Assembly: GCA_032622095.1 (NCBI GenBank)
Contig: CP136068.1
Coordinates: 138,825,989-138,889,988 of the forward strand
Length of the DNA: 64,000 bases
Source of the DNA: Siphonodentalium dalli
Lineage: Eukaryota > Mollusca > Scaphopoda > Gadilida > Siphonodentaliidae
Reading direction: 5' to 3'
Shown: positions 21,791 through 35,505 of the stretch, piece by piece
Numbering within the stretch: position 1 is the first letter of the stretch
Layout: each line of letters opens with the position of its first letter
Notes under the pieces: model-generated
Databases searched by the model: none
The model's input: only the letters and a program-made list of their open reading frames with translations
Told to the model about the DNA's origin: nothing
Program-made: the position numbers and the translations under genes

Positions 21791-21909
21791 GTAAATATAT
21801 CGTTCTTGGTGTTCCAAAAATGTACGAAGAAGAAGAAACAAGCACCAATTCCTGGTTGGTGACACCATGGATTGTGACTCTCGTTATCATTGCGCTGGCG
21901 GCCCTCGAT
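21791..21909 (+). CDS. Candidate transmembrane exon of IFI44-like gene B
   Basis: A 119-bp open segment with acceptor TTTTGTAG and donor GAT|GTTAGT. It starts with two bases and ends in phase 0. The translation has an acidic stretch (MYEEEETSTNS) followed by one membrane span, WLVTPWIVTLVIIALAALD. The layout (polar stretch, then one span, ending in phase 0) parallels the gene A exon at 12402-12516, and the gene B linker exon at 35506 starts in phase 0, so they can be joined. The intervening 13.6 kb is almost entirely transposon-derived. There is no direct sequence similarity strong enough to prove membership, and it could belong to another gene. Confidence 0.42.
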
Positions 21910-22189
21910 GTTAGTCGAGTAATATACCAATCACAAGCTGGGTATCGGTGGTTTTTCTATATTTAGAGCGGGATTTTCCAGCAAAAATACCTTACTCAAA
22001 CCAAATCAAAATGTTCCATGTACATTGAGAAAAAATACCTCACTAAAAACTTATTGATAGAACCGAAAACTATAGAAGGTTATCGACGACAGAAAACGGC
22101 CCGTTAAAATCGCGCGCTTTATCGATTTGCTTGTATTCGGTACAGTCAGACCAGAGCAAACTCTTAGGCCCGACTCGTCATCTCAGTTT

Positions 22190-25100
22190 TAAACCTGGTC
22201 TACGCAAACCTCTAGGTTTAAACTGCTGTGAGTCAGCAAAATCCGTGGTTTAAACCCGTAACTGCAGGTCTAAGTGACGCATTCGTCATCTCTGGTTTAA
22301 ACCTGGTCCAGTCAGACCAGTGGTTTAGTGGTAGTGTATCTGTATCGTCGCGATCATTAATCGTACTTTCCTACTGCGGACCGCCTCGTTTTATTGATTG
22401 CGAAAATAAATAATTACGACAGTGACCATATTTTGATTGGAAATTTACAAGCGAGAAGCACTCACACCTATAAAGCGTGTGGGGATAATAGTCCGTGGGC
22501 CAATTATCATAAAGCCTCTAGTTTAGACGTTGGCTGCACCCCCTCCAACAAAGGTTTTTATATATCAAATTGAAGATCATTATATGACGCATCCGATTTT
22601 GCTTGTTGCCAGCTTCAGAATGTGTCCCAAAGTAGATTTTTAAGTGAAGACATCTCCTAACACTAAAATAAAATACAAAATTCTTCGAGTACAAGTGTCA
22701 GCGTATAGAAAATTGACTGCGTTTATAAAGTGAGCAAGACATCGTTTATATTAATTATAGATCACCATAAAATAATATACAGTTATCGCCCGCGATTGAG
22801 TGAGACACGGGGATTTGTCGCCCGCTCGAGACCTGGAATGTCACCCGAGGGCCGTCAGGCCCGAGGGTGACATTCCAGGTCGAGAGCGGCGACAAATCCC
22901 CGTGTCTCACGAAAACAAGGGTGATAACTGTTTTGTTATCTGACAATGGAGTACACACGAACCTCCTTAATAGCAGGCATAAATGCGCGCATATATTATT
23001 TAATCCAGTTCGAAAAGTTAATTCTATGTTGGAATCATCGCTATTTAGAAAATAAAACATTCATAATCTGGATTAATTAACAGAGCCGTCATTTGCGCAG
23101 ATATTCTCCTGTCAGTTTGCTGGTTGCATTGTGGAAATCGGTTCACGGAAAGAGGAGTAAAGCAATTTCGAAGTTGAGTAGCCATGCAGCGAAATGTTCG
23201 GTTTCGTTTCAAATGAGCGTGAAGACGCCGACAGACGTGTTAATTTCCAGAATGCTAAAATGTGGAACTAACACGTTGTAGTAGTGCAAAAAGAAATTGA
23301 CATCTGTCACAGATCGTTACGCAACATACGGCTATTCTCTGAAGTCTGATGAATGTATTGAAGAAAAGAAATAATCAATTGATAAACAGCAAAGAGTGGC
23401 CATTTGATCTATAGTACATAAACGTAGTTGTAACGTATGTACATCGTATGTGCAATTGTCTGCAGCATACCAACTACATAATAAGGTTTATCTATTTGTC
23501 CCACGGTCTTTATTATTGATATAAAAAGGTCCAATATGAATATTACACCTTATAACAGATATGTGTCTATGATAACACCATTATACATAGCGTGCTTTAA
23601 TTGCAAATAAAAAAACACACAATTATGCAAATTAGCAAACACCACAGTTCGCGGTTGTTGTGAAACAGTGGGGTTTATAAAAACAGTGTGTTTCGAAATT
23701 ATCAGAGAGCTGTCAGAGAATCTCTGCGCTGTGAGTTCTTCGTAGTTCTATGTTTACTGGTAACAGCTGAGCGGTCAATAACTGAGACAATGTTACCCTC
23801 GAGGGTAATATGGTTATTTATCGCCCGCCATGTGACGCACTCTCAGCCAATCAGAAGAGAGGGAAATGGGATGAAGGATAACAACATGTGATACCACACT
23901 GGACCATTGTATACGCTAGTTCGAAAAAAAATACGATAAATATTTTGAAATTGCGAAAAATTGCTTGGATTTTGAAAAATAGTGTCACATATAATTTGCT
24001 ATAACTTGTGAAACACATGGGCTATTGACGGGCAACATATCTAAAACAAATTGCTCCAAAGACATAGCAAAACAATTTGGATGATGGAATGCCAATTATA
24101 TTTCTTTGAAAATGCGCTGTGGGCATAAACTTAACCCCACCCCTTAAAATATAATTTACATAGAACAATGAATTGTATAGTTTCACTTAGAATGCCGCAT
24201 GCAAAGAAGGCTTTATGGGCATAAAATGAAACAACGTAGAGACTGATGAAGGGGGGTATTAAACAACCTTGTCAGAACGTGTTCTAAAATGAAAATTTGG
24301 GGGGAATTGTGAAAAGCGGTAATTTTTTACTAATTTCTCAAAATTTTACAACATTGCGATTAAATTTTATATTACTTATCTAAACGGACCCAAAAGGCAC
24401 ATGTTAGTGATGATTGTTTTTTTAATATTTCTATACATTGACTTTTGTCAAGTATTCCCCCCAATAAATGAGTATCTATAGTCTTTAAGACAATAAATTA
24501 CTCATTAGGTTGGGTGGGTGGTCAAAGCCACCAACAAAATAATTCTGCTTGTTTTTTTAGTATTTTGGCAATGAGTTGGGCTTCAAAACCACCTTGAATG
24601 AGAGAAATAATGTAATTATAACTGGTAAACTGACTGCAGGCAGTTATCGTATTGTATTTTGTTGCAAATTATGAAATCCAAGATGGCCGCTGGCAGCCAT
24701 GTTTTTTTGGCCGAATGACCTCAAAATGACTCATTCCTATTTACATGTCCATGTTAACATCCATGATAAATAGTATGCACAGAAATTCATATACAGCTGT
24801 TTACAGTGAATTTCCCCCGCAAATCTCTGTTTTAGTGTTAAAAGGGGGATGGGTGTCAAAAAATGTTCGGAAAAAACTGCCGAAAACGGAAAAACAATGG
24901 CGGTGGGGGTGGGTGGGTACAAAAAATGATCGAAAGGGAAACAATGCCATACGTGCCTGAATTTTTTTTCCGACCCCCCCCCCCCCCCCCCCCCCCCCCC
25001 TGGCGAAACTTCGATTTTGTTTGCCGTTTTGGGTGCCATCCTAAACTTATTGTCAAATATGGAGCGTATGTAATGCGACATGCGCGGCACAAATAAGAAA

Positions 25101-26150
25101 ATACCTACGAAATAGTTTCAGAAAGGTGATCGTATGAGGTTTTATGAACTTACTAATTCTAGACCAGTGTTGTCGTGAGGTTATACCATAGCCTATCAAA
25201 ATTTAATCACAATGTTGTAAGTTTTACGTAAATTAGTAAAATTTCTAATTTTTCACATTTTTTTCTTCAAATTTTAATCTTAGATCACGTTCAGACATCG
25301 TTATTTATAATTCCCTTCAACACTCTCTATACTGTATCAGTGTATGCTTCTAAAACCAACTTGAGATGCAGCATTCTAAGTGTAAACTACATACATCGTT
25401 TTTCTGCAAAAGTTAGGGGTGGGGTTAAGTTTACGCTCATATCACATTTACACAGCAATAATCTTGGCATTCCATTATTAAAATCGTTTTGGTATGTCAT
25501 TGGGGCATTTTTTAGCCATGTTGCGGATCAATAGCGCATGCTGTTCACAAGTTATAGTCATTTATAAGTGACACAAATTGTCAAATTCCAAGTAATTTTT
25601 CGCGATTTCAAAATATTTATCGCATTTTTTTTCTAACTAGCTCAGAAATTGGTCTAGTTTTATATCTCGTGTCATTTTGTGATAATTTCGTATTAATATA
25701 AACGATATATTGTGCAGTTTATAACTGCAATAGTTTGTTTATGCGCTGACGCGAGAAAATTTTCATTTTATTTTAGGGGTAAGAGTTGTATTCCATGAAA
25801 AATCTATTTTGGAACACTTTCTGAAACGGGCAACAAGCAAAATCTGATGCGCCATAAGATTACCTTTAATTTGAAATATAGAAACCTTTGTTGGAGGGGG
25901 GGGGGGTGCAGCCAATTTGAAAAAAATCTTGCTTGGCCCACGAACTATAAGTTTTTGTCAATTTCGATATTTTGTTTGCGTTGTATAAGCTTAAGCCTGC
26001 AACTAAACCATATAATTCGGCGGTCCAGCTAAAACCAGCTTTACCGACGCTAAACTTGAGACGACGAATCCGTCTTTTCTTCATCGCGTTTTAGAATTGT
26101 CAAACAATCAATCAAGTTGAGCTGTAAATTATCTCGAGTGAGGGCCTGTC
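22190..26150. mobile_element. Large imperfect foldback element, about 3.9 kb
   Basis: The inverted arms pair as follows: 22265-22330 with 26005-26080 (ATTCGTC, CTGGTTT, GGTTTA), 22490-22740 with 25680-25930 (TTGGCTGCACCCCCTCCAAC against its inverse), and 23900-24380 with 25195-25650 (ACAACATTG, GGTGGGGTTAAGTTT). The centre is near 24785 in the inner arms but 24220 in the outer arms, because a 1.1-kb element (22770-23890) is inserted in the left arm. No transposase seen. A C-run (24974-25000) lies in the loop region. Confidence 0.72.
22770..23890 (+). mobile_element. Hairpin plus promoter-like element, copy 1
   Basis: It starts with an inverted repeat of about 70 bp per arm (22780-22913: GTGAGACACGGGGATTTGTC against its inverse, apex near CGTCAGG). 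A body of about 900 bp follows, with ATGCAAAT at 23625, TTTATAAAAA at about 23673, AGCCAATCAGA near 23845 and GGATAACAA at the end. The opposite arm of the foldback at 25650-25760 lacks this insert, giving clean boundaries. Related units are tandem at 38830-41130. Confidence 0.7.
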
Positions 26151-27950
26151 TAAGTGGCGGCTGCCGACTGGTGTTATCATGTCACAGTTGATTCATTGTT
26201 TTGGCTTTTGGTAATCACAAATACTGATGTTTTCTACGAATTAATTTGAATGGTTCACCGTTTTAATTTTGACAACAAAACGATGCTACTGCCTAAACTT
26301 ATATTGCTATATGAGTCAAATTTGATAACTTATTTTGATGTAGATCATGCCACAAAGCTCTACTCTGGCTCCGCCCATAAATTCCCATAATATTCCACCA
26401 GTTCAAAACCTGGGGCCTGTACTATAGATTTACAATTGCCGTGTTTGCCGTGTACAAGGTTATGTGGGGCACACAGAAGGTGTCGATTACCATAGACCCC
26501 CCACTCTTATTCTTACAGTGAAAAGGCGACTTCTTGCAACGCCTCGTTTACATGCATGGTGACCAATACAATAATAGGTTTACCACATGTGACTTGATTG
26601 ACCAATGAAAAAAAATATTCCTCGGAGACACTCATTGATATGTTATCGCTAGTGCATGGGTAATCCGTGTTCAATTGTATTAGTTGTAATCGGTATCCTT
26701 TAAATAATCACTCAGTGGGTACACCGCAACCGTTCGTGCATTGTGTTATATGTCATCAATGGTTACGTCTGTTCCAACAATTCAAGTTTTAAGATTTATT
26801 TCAATTTCTAGTTGGGTTGTCATGCAAAATCGCTGGAGTATTATATTGAATACCATCATGATCAAACCCAATCACCCATCGGTAATGAGCACACGGGTAT
26901 AATATACTATATTACAATACAGTGGTCTATTGCACTTCACGCCTCCTGTGTACCTCCCATAACATTGCACACATGTTCAAACACGGCAATTGTAAATCTA
27001 TAGTACATGCCCCTGTGAACGTTTTGATTTTCTGCATGACGGAAAATTTATTATATTGAAAAAAAGCAACGCCTGTAATATATTTCTTTATCAAAAGCTG
27101 TGCCTCTGTTTGGTTGCCAACTTCAAACAGTTCAGATGCTGCTTCTGGGGTGTACTCATAAGCAAATTGCTTTTACTTGACTGACCTCTTGGTCCAGGAT
27201 TTACTCGATTATTCAGCGTCAGAGGGGCCGGCGGCCCCTTCGTGCGACAGGAGCCTGCGTCAAATTTGCGCATATTTTGATCATTTGAACATTTTAATTA
27301 AAAAAATTTTTTTAATTTAAAACAAAAAGATATTAATATAAATGTTAAATATTGTTTCTTGTTAGATACAACTCCTTACTCAATTTAACAACACCATTTT
27401 TTCATTTTTTTAAAATTAAATTTTTCTTATTTTTAAATCAGTTTTTGAACAGTTGCGAACAAACGGACACACATATATAGCTCCTATACCCTTTAATATA
27501 TACATGTAAATACACTAAATTTTGTCTTTGCGGATAAAGCATCTTGCAGAAAATCTATGACAAACAAAGTGATAAACAGCGCGTGAAACTCGTGTTGAGA
27601 GACATGCCCTTTGTCAGATTGAGGGATACTCATTTCTCAATGAATAAATCCAATGAGCGTTCACGCGTTCCCGATAATTTATGACATGTCAATAACCATT
27701 ATGTCGTCTTGTCTTTTTGTCCGATAGGTAAGAGGGTAGTTTGACTATTCGAGTTGTCAATTAGTTGGTAACTGAACGACAACCCCCTTTAGACCTGGTT
27801 TGGCTACACGGCCAATGTAGGTTTAAACCATGCAGGTTTAAACTCGGAGGTTTAAACCGGAGATGGCGAATCCGGCCTTATTGTTTAGAATAAAACCAGC
27901 CAAGCGTTCAATCGACAACTGATCGCCGCGCTTTGAGAGAGTGTTTCCAC
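26151..27950. other. Repeat-derived AT-rich region without genes
   Basis: GGTTTAAACC-type motifs at 27785-27880 (GGTTTAAACCATGCAGGTTT) match those at 22190-22320, so a second fragment of the same foldback family ends here. No exon is supported. Confidence 0.4.
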
Positions 27951-28875
27951 GCGTCGTACAGTCGGATTCCTTATGTCGAAAAAAATGGTCGCGCGTTTTC
28001 GGAATGTTAAAAGCGATATGAGAACAGTTTCTATACCACCAGTGTGTCTATTTTCAGAATCTACCTGTTTCCAGCTTGATATTTTAGTGGAAACAGGTTT
28101 GTGTGAGGCTTTTGTTTGTGTACTCCTCTATTTTTTCCCATCCACATGGTAATAAAAAACATACTATTACGCATAGCAAGTTCGGTGAGTGACTTTCTTT
28201 GTTCTTAGAAATCGAAAAACATGGAGAGATCTTGCCACAAATTACTTAATTATATATCTTAATGTGGAATTTTATCATAAAATCATCAGATGAATTGTAT
28301 TTATGACTGCATTTTCAATTTTCTTTCCCAAATATTAAGGTATTGTATATTCTTAAAATCAGCTATATCACATATAGACGAACATGGACAATCTACAAGG
28401 ATATCTTGATCATATGCCACAAACAAAACTGCGATACATCGATTTTTGGTAAAGATATCGCAGAAAAGCTAACCCTACCCCCCACCCTCGCTGATTTCAC
28501 AAGTCAGATTCCTTTTGTCGAAAACAACGGTCGCGCTATTTCGGATTGTCTAAAACGACATGCGAAAGGTTTATTTATCAATAGCGTGTCTAATTTCAGA
28601 GTTTACCTGTGTCCAGTTAAAATTTTATTGGAAAAAAGTGTTTTTGGACTGTTTTAAGAATTTAAAGAGCGTTTGCTTATTATACAAATATTAATCCTCA
28701 TAACTAACCTTCTGGTGGATCTGCGAGTTGAAATTAACAAAAGTATCAAATATGGCGGTCTACTTTCAGAGTCTACTTGTTTCCAGTCTGACATTTTAGT
28801 GGAAACAAATTGTTTGGACGGTTTTAAAAATTTAAAGAGCGTTTCCTGATTATACATATATTAACTAACACGATT
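27951..28875 (+). repeat. Three degenerate tandem copies of a unit of about 250-500 bp
   Basis: The block CAGTCGGATTCCTTATGTCG, then a Cys/Arg-codon-like GGTCGCGC segment, TTTCAGAATCTACCTGTTTC, GACATTTTAGTGGAAACA and TTTAAAGAGCGTTT recurs near 27958-28110, 28500-28680 and 28755-28860. An inverted fourth copy occurs at about 32675-32795. Not a gene. Confidence 0.6.
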
Positions 28876-29340
28876 AGCTTTTTCATGAATGGTGCGAGTT
28901 GAAATTATGCACATATGTCAAGTATTACTCTGAAATGTATTTTCGAGAATGGTGTCGTCAGATAAGTCTCCGCGGGAAGTGTACTATAGTTGCGAACAAA
29001 ACTAACGTTGGACCTTATAGAGAGTTTGACAATTTACTCAAATGTTCAGTGGTGGAACTTAATGGCTATCATATATGCATGGCCCTTACATGTAATCTAT
29101 TGTAACGACATGTTATTTTACCAAATTCACTTGTACTATAGTCAGGACACCAGATACAATAGTGGTTCAAATCAATCATATACATCACAATCACGTGCTT
29201 CAGTGATAATGTCCACTATTCTACGAATGTAATGTTTATCATGACTAAAGTTTCAGGATGTCGTTGTAAAATTGATTGATGTTTTTTTTTTCATCAGTTG
29301 ACAAAAGTAAGTGTCAGTCAAAACTTTTAGGACATGGGAA
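28876..29340. other. No feature recognised
   Basis: AT-rich. Open stretches at 28899-29105 and 28990-29232 lack domains and splice context. Confidence 0.35.
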
Positions 29341-30250
29341 TTTTTTTTATTATTAATTCGTGGCCATGAAATAACTAATTCGTGGCCACGAAATAACTAA
29401 TTGTGATATACGATCGTCAGTCCCATTGTTGTAATGGAAGCGGATAGAGATGATCTGGTTGTAGTTGTCCACCATCTTGGCATGGCCCACGGCGATTTGA
29501 GATAAAGGGTGTTGTAGGGTGGCCCGTAAAACAAATTAAGTAATCACCCCCTTTCACCAACCCGATCCAAAGTTACCGCCGTCCTGGGGGTGGGTCACAT
29601 ATATAGGGCACTCACGACATCAGTATATCTTGGGGCCACCCTACAGCACCAATTATACCACATCAAATGGTTAAGGGGCAGATAAATTGTATAGGTGCCA
29701 TATTTGAACCCATCTGGGGCGGCCATTTTGTATCGGGGGTGGTGAAAGCGGGTGAATATTTAGTTTGTCTCATCAGGGGTCACCCTACAACACACTGTAT
29801 TCGACCTAAAATGGGGGGGGGGCAATTGCATGGTACCATATATGGACCCCTCTGATCAGTTATCAGTTTCGCTCGAATGGATTGAAGGTGTGAAATATTA
29901 GCTTGCTTTGCGAGCCACCGTACAACACCCTTTATTTGATCTATATCGGTCAAGTGATCGAGAAATAATGTGTACCCTATTTGACCCCTTCTGAGCGGCG
30001 ACCATTTTGGATCGGGTATGGTTGAACGGTGTGAATATTTATAAGTTTGTTTTTGGGCCCACCTACAAAACCCCTTATTTGATTTAAATCGGCCAATATG
30101 CAGAGTGAAATGTCATTCCCATTCGATTCACTTGTGGTAAAAAACTAACTTCATGAATATTCAGTTTGTCTTGGAGCCACCTGACCCGTGTTTCCCCCGT
30201 TCTCTCTGGGCTAGTTTATATCGGACGTGCATATCCCCATAGAGCCCGGG
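29341..30250 (+). repeat. Tandem units of about 180 bp
   Basis: Begins with a doubled AATTCGTGGCCAYGAAATAA (29359-29403). Then four diverged units of about 180 bp each contain a GGCGGCCATTTT-like block, GGTGTGAATATT, AGTTTGTCT, GGCCACCCTACAACACC and TTATTTGATCTATATCGG. Confidence 0.55.
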
Positions 30251-30441
30251 TCCCACGCGATTAAATTTTATATTACTTATCTATAACGGACCCAAAAGGC
30301 ACATGTTAGTGATGATTGTTTTTTTTAATATTTCTATACATTGACTTTTTGTCAAGTATTCCCCCAATAAATGAGTATGTATCTATAGTCTTTAAGACAA
30401 TAAATTACTCATTAGGTTGGGTGGGTGTCAAAGCTCCCATG
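30251..30441 (+). repeat. Dispersed copy of the foldback core
   Basis: GCGATTAAATTTTATATTAC through CATTAGGTTGGGTGGGTG is nearly identical to 24354-24531, the inner left arm of the foldback at 22190-26150. The high identity implies recent movement or gene conversion. Confidence 0.8.
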
Positions 30442-33432
30442 TCCTAAACCACCGTAGCTTATGGATCATTGTTTTAGTATGAAATATGGAGAAACCCGAC
30501 CAGCATCAATGTAACAACTACAACAACTCATCTATGCCAATGCTATGTTTAGCCATACATGTGGATAGGGTGGTATTGTTTACAAATGTTAAACAATGTT
30601 ATCATCTCCATATGTATTGCTAAATATTGCTGGGCATATATAGATGGTTGTTCTATAATTCCTGGTCGGGTTTATCAAAATTGGGAGCTTAAATTATGTT
30701 CATCTGATGATAAAGAAAACACTTCTCCGTCCACTGGACATACATCCCCCAGGATACATGTTTCACATACTAAATTAACACCTGGCTTAGTTAACATAAC
30801 AAATCACTCCCTCAAATCCTTTTCCACAAGAATAAAAATAAATTGTCAGTATAAATAGGCAAGACATCTCTGGACACTTTCTAAGAGATAATTTATTTAT
30901 AAGAAGATATATATGTGCATTATGTGCTTGGTCTTATATATATATAGTACAACACAGTAAGATGCAAGTGACACAGTGCGGGGACAATACTGTGTCGAAG
31001 AACATAGTTGAGGGGACCCGTCCACCATCCTTCATAATGTATCATGACTCCATCTGATGTGAACAAACCATCGACTTAGGCTTAATGGATCGTTCTCCCC
31101 CAATAATATACTTGCATGGCTTTGAACCCATCAACACTCTGGGCCATGGTATTTTCCCATAAATTAGATAGTGTCCATAGTCGGATGGTATTGGTTATGT
31201 TCAAATGGTGACACAGATATTAAACTGTACATGCTAGTGCCCCATGGGCCATTGATCATTATAAGATCGAGAAACTTAGTTTAGGAAATTACCGGGAATT
31301 CACTGGAAATTGCAATTGTAGCTGATAGGGTCGTAATTCAACGTTTGCGTTTCCGATGCAGTTAATACCCAAATGTGAGATTTGAGATATACCTGGCCGT
31401 CAAAGTGAACCATATGTCTTATTTAAGGTTAGCAATGGTTGCTAATCAAATACCACAATGGTGTACTAATTATTCATTCGTATTGCCTTAATTTAGTCAG
31501 TGTCTAATTACATGGTGCTGGTTTTTTTCAAAGTTGGGCACACGTATGTCTAAAACTATATGCAGCCATGCTCTGCATAGGCCACTCATCATTATAAGAT
31601 CGGGAGACTTTGCCACCGGTCCCGATAGCTCTTTAGCTATACACGAAGCGTGAAGATTAACTGTGGTCAGAATATTGATGGTGAATGTTGGGTTTCAGTC
31701 GCTGTACTGAAGTTGGCCAAATGTAACTGGCGTGGGAAGTGTGAAAGCAAAGCCTATACCGCTATAGTAAAGATCTCAGCTGCACCCAAATGTCAATTAA
31801 TTAGTAGCACAAATCCTGCGAAAACACAGATTCTCTCAGTGCATGTGGGATAGACTCCGATGACAACGATTGAGTTAATGACAACGAACAACTAGCATCT
31901 ATACATGTGTATTTGTGACACTACATCCCGTTATCATCAACGATGTGGTTTTAAAAACTAGTCAGTGGACAACAAGACAGACAAGTATCCAATAAAACAA
32001 TAATATAATATGTAATCACATCGGGAACAGTCTTGTTGTGATTATTTTCGTTTGATTCAACAGGCTGCATATTATCGAAATTACAAAACCATTCGACACT
32101 TACTTTTGCCAAATACTGTATCTTGGGGCATAACTATATCATATATTGCATCTATTAAATCACGGATAGCTACAGTGGGTCAAACACGAGTGTTAGTCTA
32201 CATATATAGTTGCGCATGATTGCCAATAAGTGATATTACAATCAACGTTTGAGCATAACACGAAATTCTCCATAGGGTTAAGTGTTAAATATTTTATCGC
32301 AACTGTACCTAGCAAGAACATCTGATCACATCCATTCTTTTTAAAACTACGTCTGTGTTTCATACTTAGTAATTTTTTAGGAATATCAGTACGGCGCATA
32401 TCATAATACGCAAAATAGCGCCATTTATCCAAAGTACTAGAATCTCCATAGCTAGGCCCTCAGTGTTAAATTTTGATCACAACTGTAGCCAACAAGAATG
32501 AATCGATCACATCAAAATTTTCAAAAATACATGTAACGGTCATATCTAGTAGTTTGGAGAAGTTTAAAATCGCACCGATCACCATACGCCAGCTGGCACA
32601 TCTATCGTTCTCTGTAAATACGAAACGCTCTCTAAATTATGTTGACCCCGATTAGGCCGACCCGCCAAAATTCAAGAATGGAAACAAGTGAATCCTGAAA
32701 ACACACACTACTAGGCATACATATATCCGTTTTCAGATCGCTTTTAACAAACCAAAAATGCAAAATTACATAAGGAATCCGACTGGTATCTAATTAGTCC
32801 GTGAGCTGGTAGGACCCCTCATGCAATTAACCCCACTACTTAAAGGCACGGCCGGCGTTCGTTGCAGAAATATCCATATTTGTTCAAATCGCCATCAACA
32901 GAAGGAATATTAAAATATATATAGTTTTGTTCATATGCCAAACATAATCAGCGCGTATAAATAGTATATTGTCGTCAAGACGTACGATGGTGTATGAAAC
33001 AAGAGCCTGCTCGTGTTACAGAAGTTGTGCTTCTGTTCACATAACACAGCGCATTTCTATTGGTTAATCACACACAAATAATATAAACGCTCTTTATGAT
33101 TTCCATATCAGAAAAACAGTAACAACTAACGCTCATTTATGTTTACCATATCCGGATCTAAACAAAAGCCAGGTAACGTAACGTTTTTTGCTTTTGTTTA
33201 CATAACAAAGAAAAAAAAATTGACAATAACATACTGTTTATGCCATATTTATGATTGGTATAAGAACAAGGTCTGTCTATATTTCACTATTATTTCTGCT
33301 AATGGCGGTTTGTATGCCCGTATGCCCTTGATCCGTTACCATTTTTTGTTTCGATTATGATGGGACAGGGGAAACTAGCATGGTATCCCATATAAGTGAT
33401 GCCATTGTGATTAGATTTTAACAGGTGATGTG
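30442..33432. other. Gene-poor region with small duplications
   Basis: A block with CATTATAAGATCG is duplicated (about 31250-31290 and 31590-31625). A unit with GTGTTAAAT, CGCAACTGTA and CAAGAA is duplicated in tandem at 32270-32440 and 32460-32600. An inverted copy of the 27951-28875 unit occupies about 32675-32795. An open plus-strand stretch at 30559-30858 has no domain. No exon called. Confidence 0.4.
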
Positions 33433-34597
33433 CAGTGTTCGCGCTGGACCGAAAAAAACTTTAGCCAAAAGTTTAGCCAAATGAAAATTTTATTAGCCAA
33501 ATGAAAAAAACTTTAGCCAAATGTTTTTTGGCCAAATTAAAAAAACTTTGGCCAAATTAAATCATCGTTTTCTGGTCGGTTCACATTAATGACTAAAACG
33601 TAAAATCTAACAGACCACAGGTAAAATACACAATAATTTAAATAATTTTGATGAACTAGAAGTATTTTTATATATATCATTTATTAAAAAATTATTAATC
33701 TTTATGTGAAAGAGTGATTGGGGGGGGGGGGGGGGGGGGGGGGGGTAACCCGGGATTGCCCTTAATATCATTATTTTTGTTTGTTTTATATCAATATCTT
33801 TTTTTAAAATCATTAAATATTTATCCTTGCGAAAATATCTAAGTTACGCCATTATCAAATTGCAATCTGTCATAAAAGCTGCATATGATTATTTTGACTG
33901 TAGCCTATCGGTATTGACGACAAATAGCCACAAAATATATGTCGTGATTCACATTTGGCTGATTAAGCTATTGTCTTACACTTGGTGCTCATAAACCTCG
34001 GCCGTCGTAAATACAATGTCATCATAAACATGCATTGTGCAGGCGCGCCGTGGGTGACCAGACAGACAATGGGCTGAATGGGGGATTAGGGGATTAAATC
34101 TAAAAATTAATAATGACCTTTTGCTGCTTCGTGCAGAGTGACGTAATCTTTCGCCAGATTAAAACAGCCTGTTACGAACAAATTGCTTATATACCGGCGC
34201 CAATGCACTTTGCAAAACATTGCTTTCTTCACATTGTCATAACTCAACCATGGTCGGTTTAATGTCCATGCGTCTTTGAATGTCCGTCTTGTGAAACTAA
34301 AGATGATTGCATATCACTTTGTGATCGCTTGATTTATAGAGTTGTCGATCGGGTTTCCCTTTGTACGATATTTCATAAGTACGAAAATAATGAAATACTT
34401 TCGCCACCTTTTTAACTTCGTCTTGAATGTCGATCTATTGAGCGCTTTTATTAATTAGCTTTCTGGCTCCATGCTTTCAGTCTCCATTTGGGTTCAAAAA
34501 AAGTTTAGCCAAAAGTTTAGCCAAATGAAATTTGTATTAGCCAAATTCGAAAAAGATTAGCCATTGGCTAATTTGGCTACCGACAGCGCGAACACTG
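33433..34597 (+). mobile_element. hAT element, TAGCCAAA family, 1165 bp
   Basis: The ends CAGTGTTCGCGCTG and CAGCGCGAACACTG are inverted and flanked by the exact 8-bp duplication GTGATGTG (33425-33432 and 34598-34605). Subterminal arrays of TTTAGCCAAA occur at both sides, with a G-run at 33720-33745. No transposase: non-autonomous. A diverged end lies at 11690-11820. Confidence 0.92.
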
Positions 34598-35505
34598 GTG
34601 ATGTGTCATTTTGTAGGTATTTAATACTCTATCCACTGGTAGCAAAATATGACTTCACCCACTCATTTTCTTCATTATTATGTCCCTCAACTTTAAGCAA
34701 TGTTAACGCGAAAACATATGGCCGTGTACACATGAGATAAGATGGGGTCCAAATTGGCCACAATTTTTAAGCCGAGGGAACGATAAGTCAGTTTGATACA
34801 AATTATTAAGAGAAAAGTCTTGACAAACGTATATACAAATGTTTATATTATTGGTGAAGCAGCTAATATATAATGCTACCTTTTATGGTCAAAGTTGGAA
34901 CTCCACGCCCAAGATGGCCACCAAAATGGCCGCCGGAAGTAGAATATATAATTATTTTTCTCCAATATCTTCTGAATTCGTTTATGCTGTTTGGAACTGG
35001 TTGGGAATTGCGACTTTATTTTATATTTGTCATGTTAACTGATCATTAGAGCAATGAAATATGCCACTAATATGTGTACCAACCCCTTCCGATCCCTCAA
35101 AAATTTGAATTTACATAACGTCATTAAATTTCATTAAAAATCACCATTTGGATTCTTGTCATATTTCAACAATAAATGGGCAGAGACAGTTCAATGTAAG
35201 TGAGGCATACCACTACTTATGAATATTACAACTCAATATATCCAAAATTGTCACTTTAGCTCAAAATTAACGCTAATCTTCTTTTCCCGAGCAACAAATA
35301 TAATAGCTGTTTCGCCTTCTCTGCATCCGACTATTTTACAAGTTCGACAGACGTTCGCCGGTAACTAGAAAACGTGTAGGTTTGGCGCCATTTAATCAGC
35401 TCACTGTTACCGTCATGTTTTTAAAAACAGCATCTCGGCATCCCAATATCTTAGCTGGTTTTAGTACGAGAAGACTTGATATCTATTGTGCTTTTATATT
35501 TATAG
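34598..35505. other. Intron or upstream of gene B linker exon
   Basis: AT-rich sequence. The repeated phrase AAGATGGCC / AAAATGGCCGCC at 34912-34935 is typical of dispersed repeats. Nothing else supported. Confidence 0.35.
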
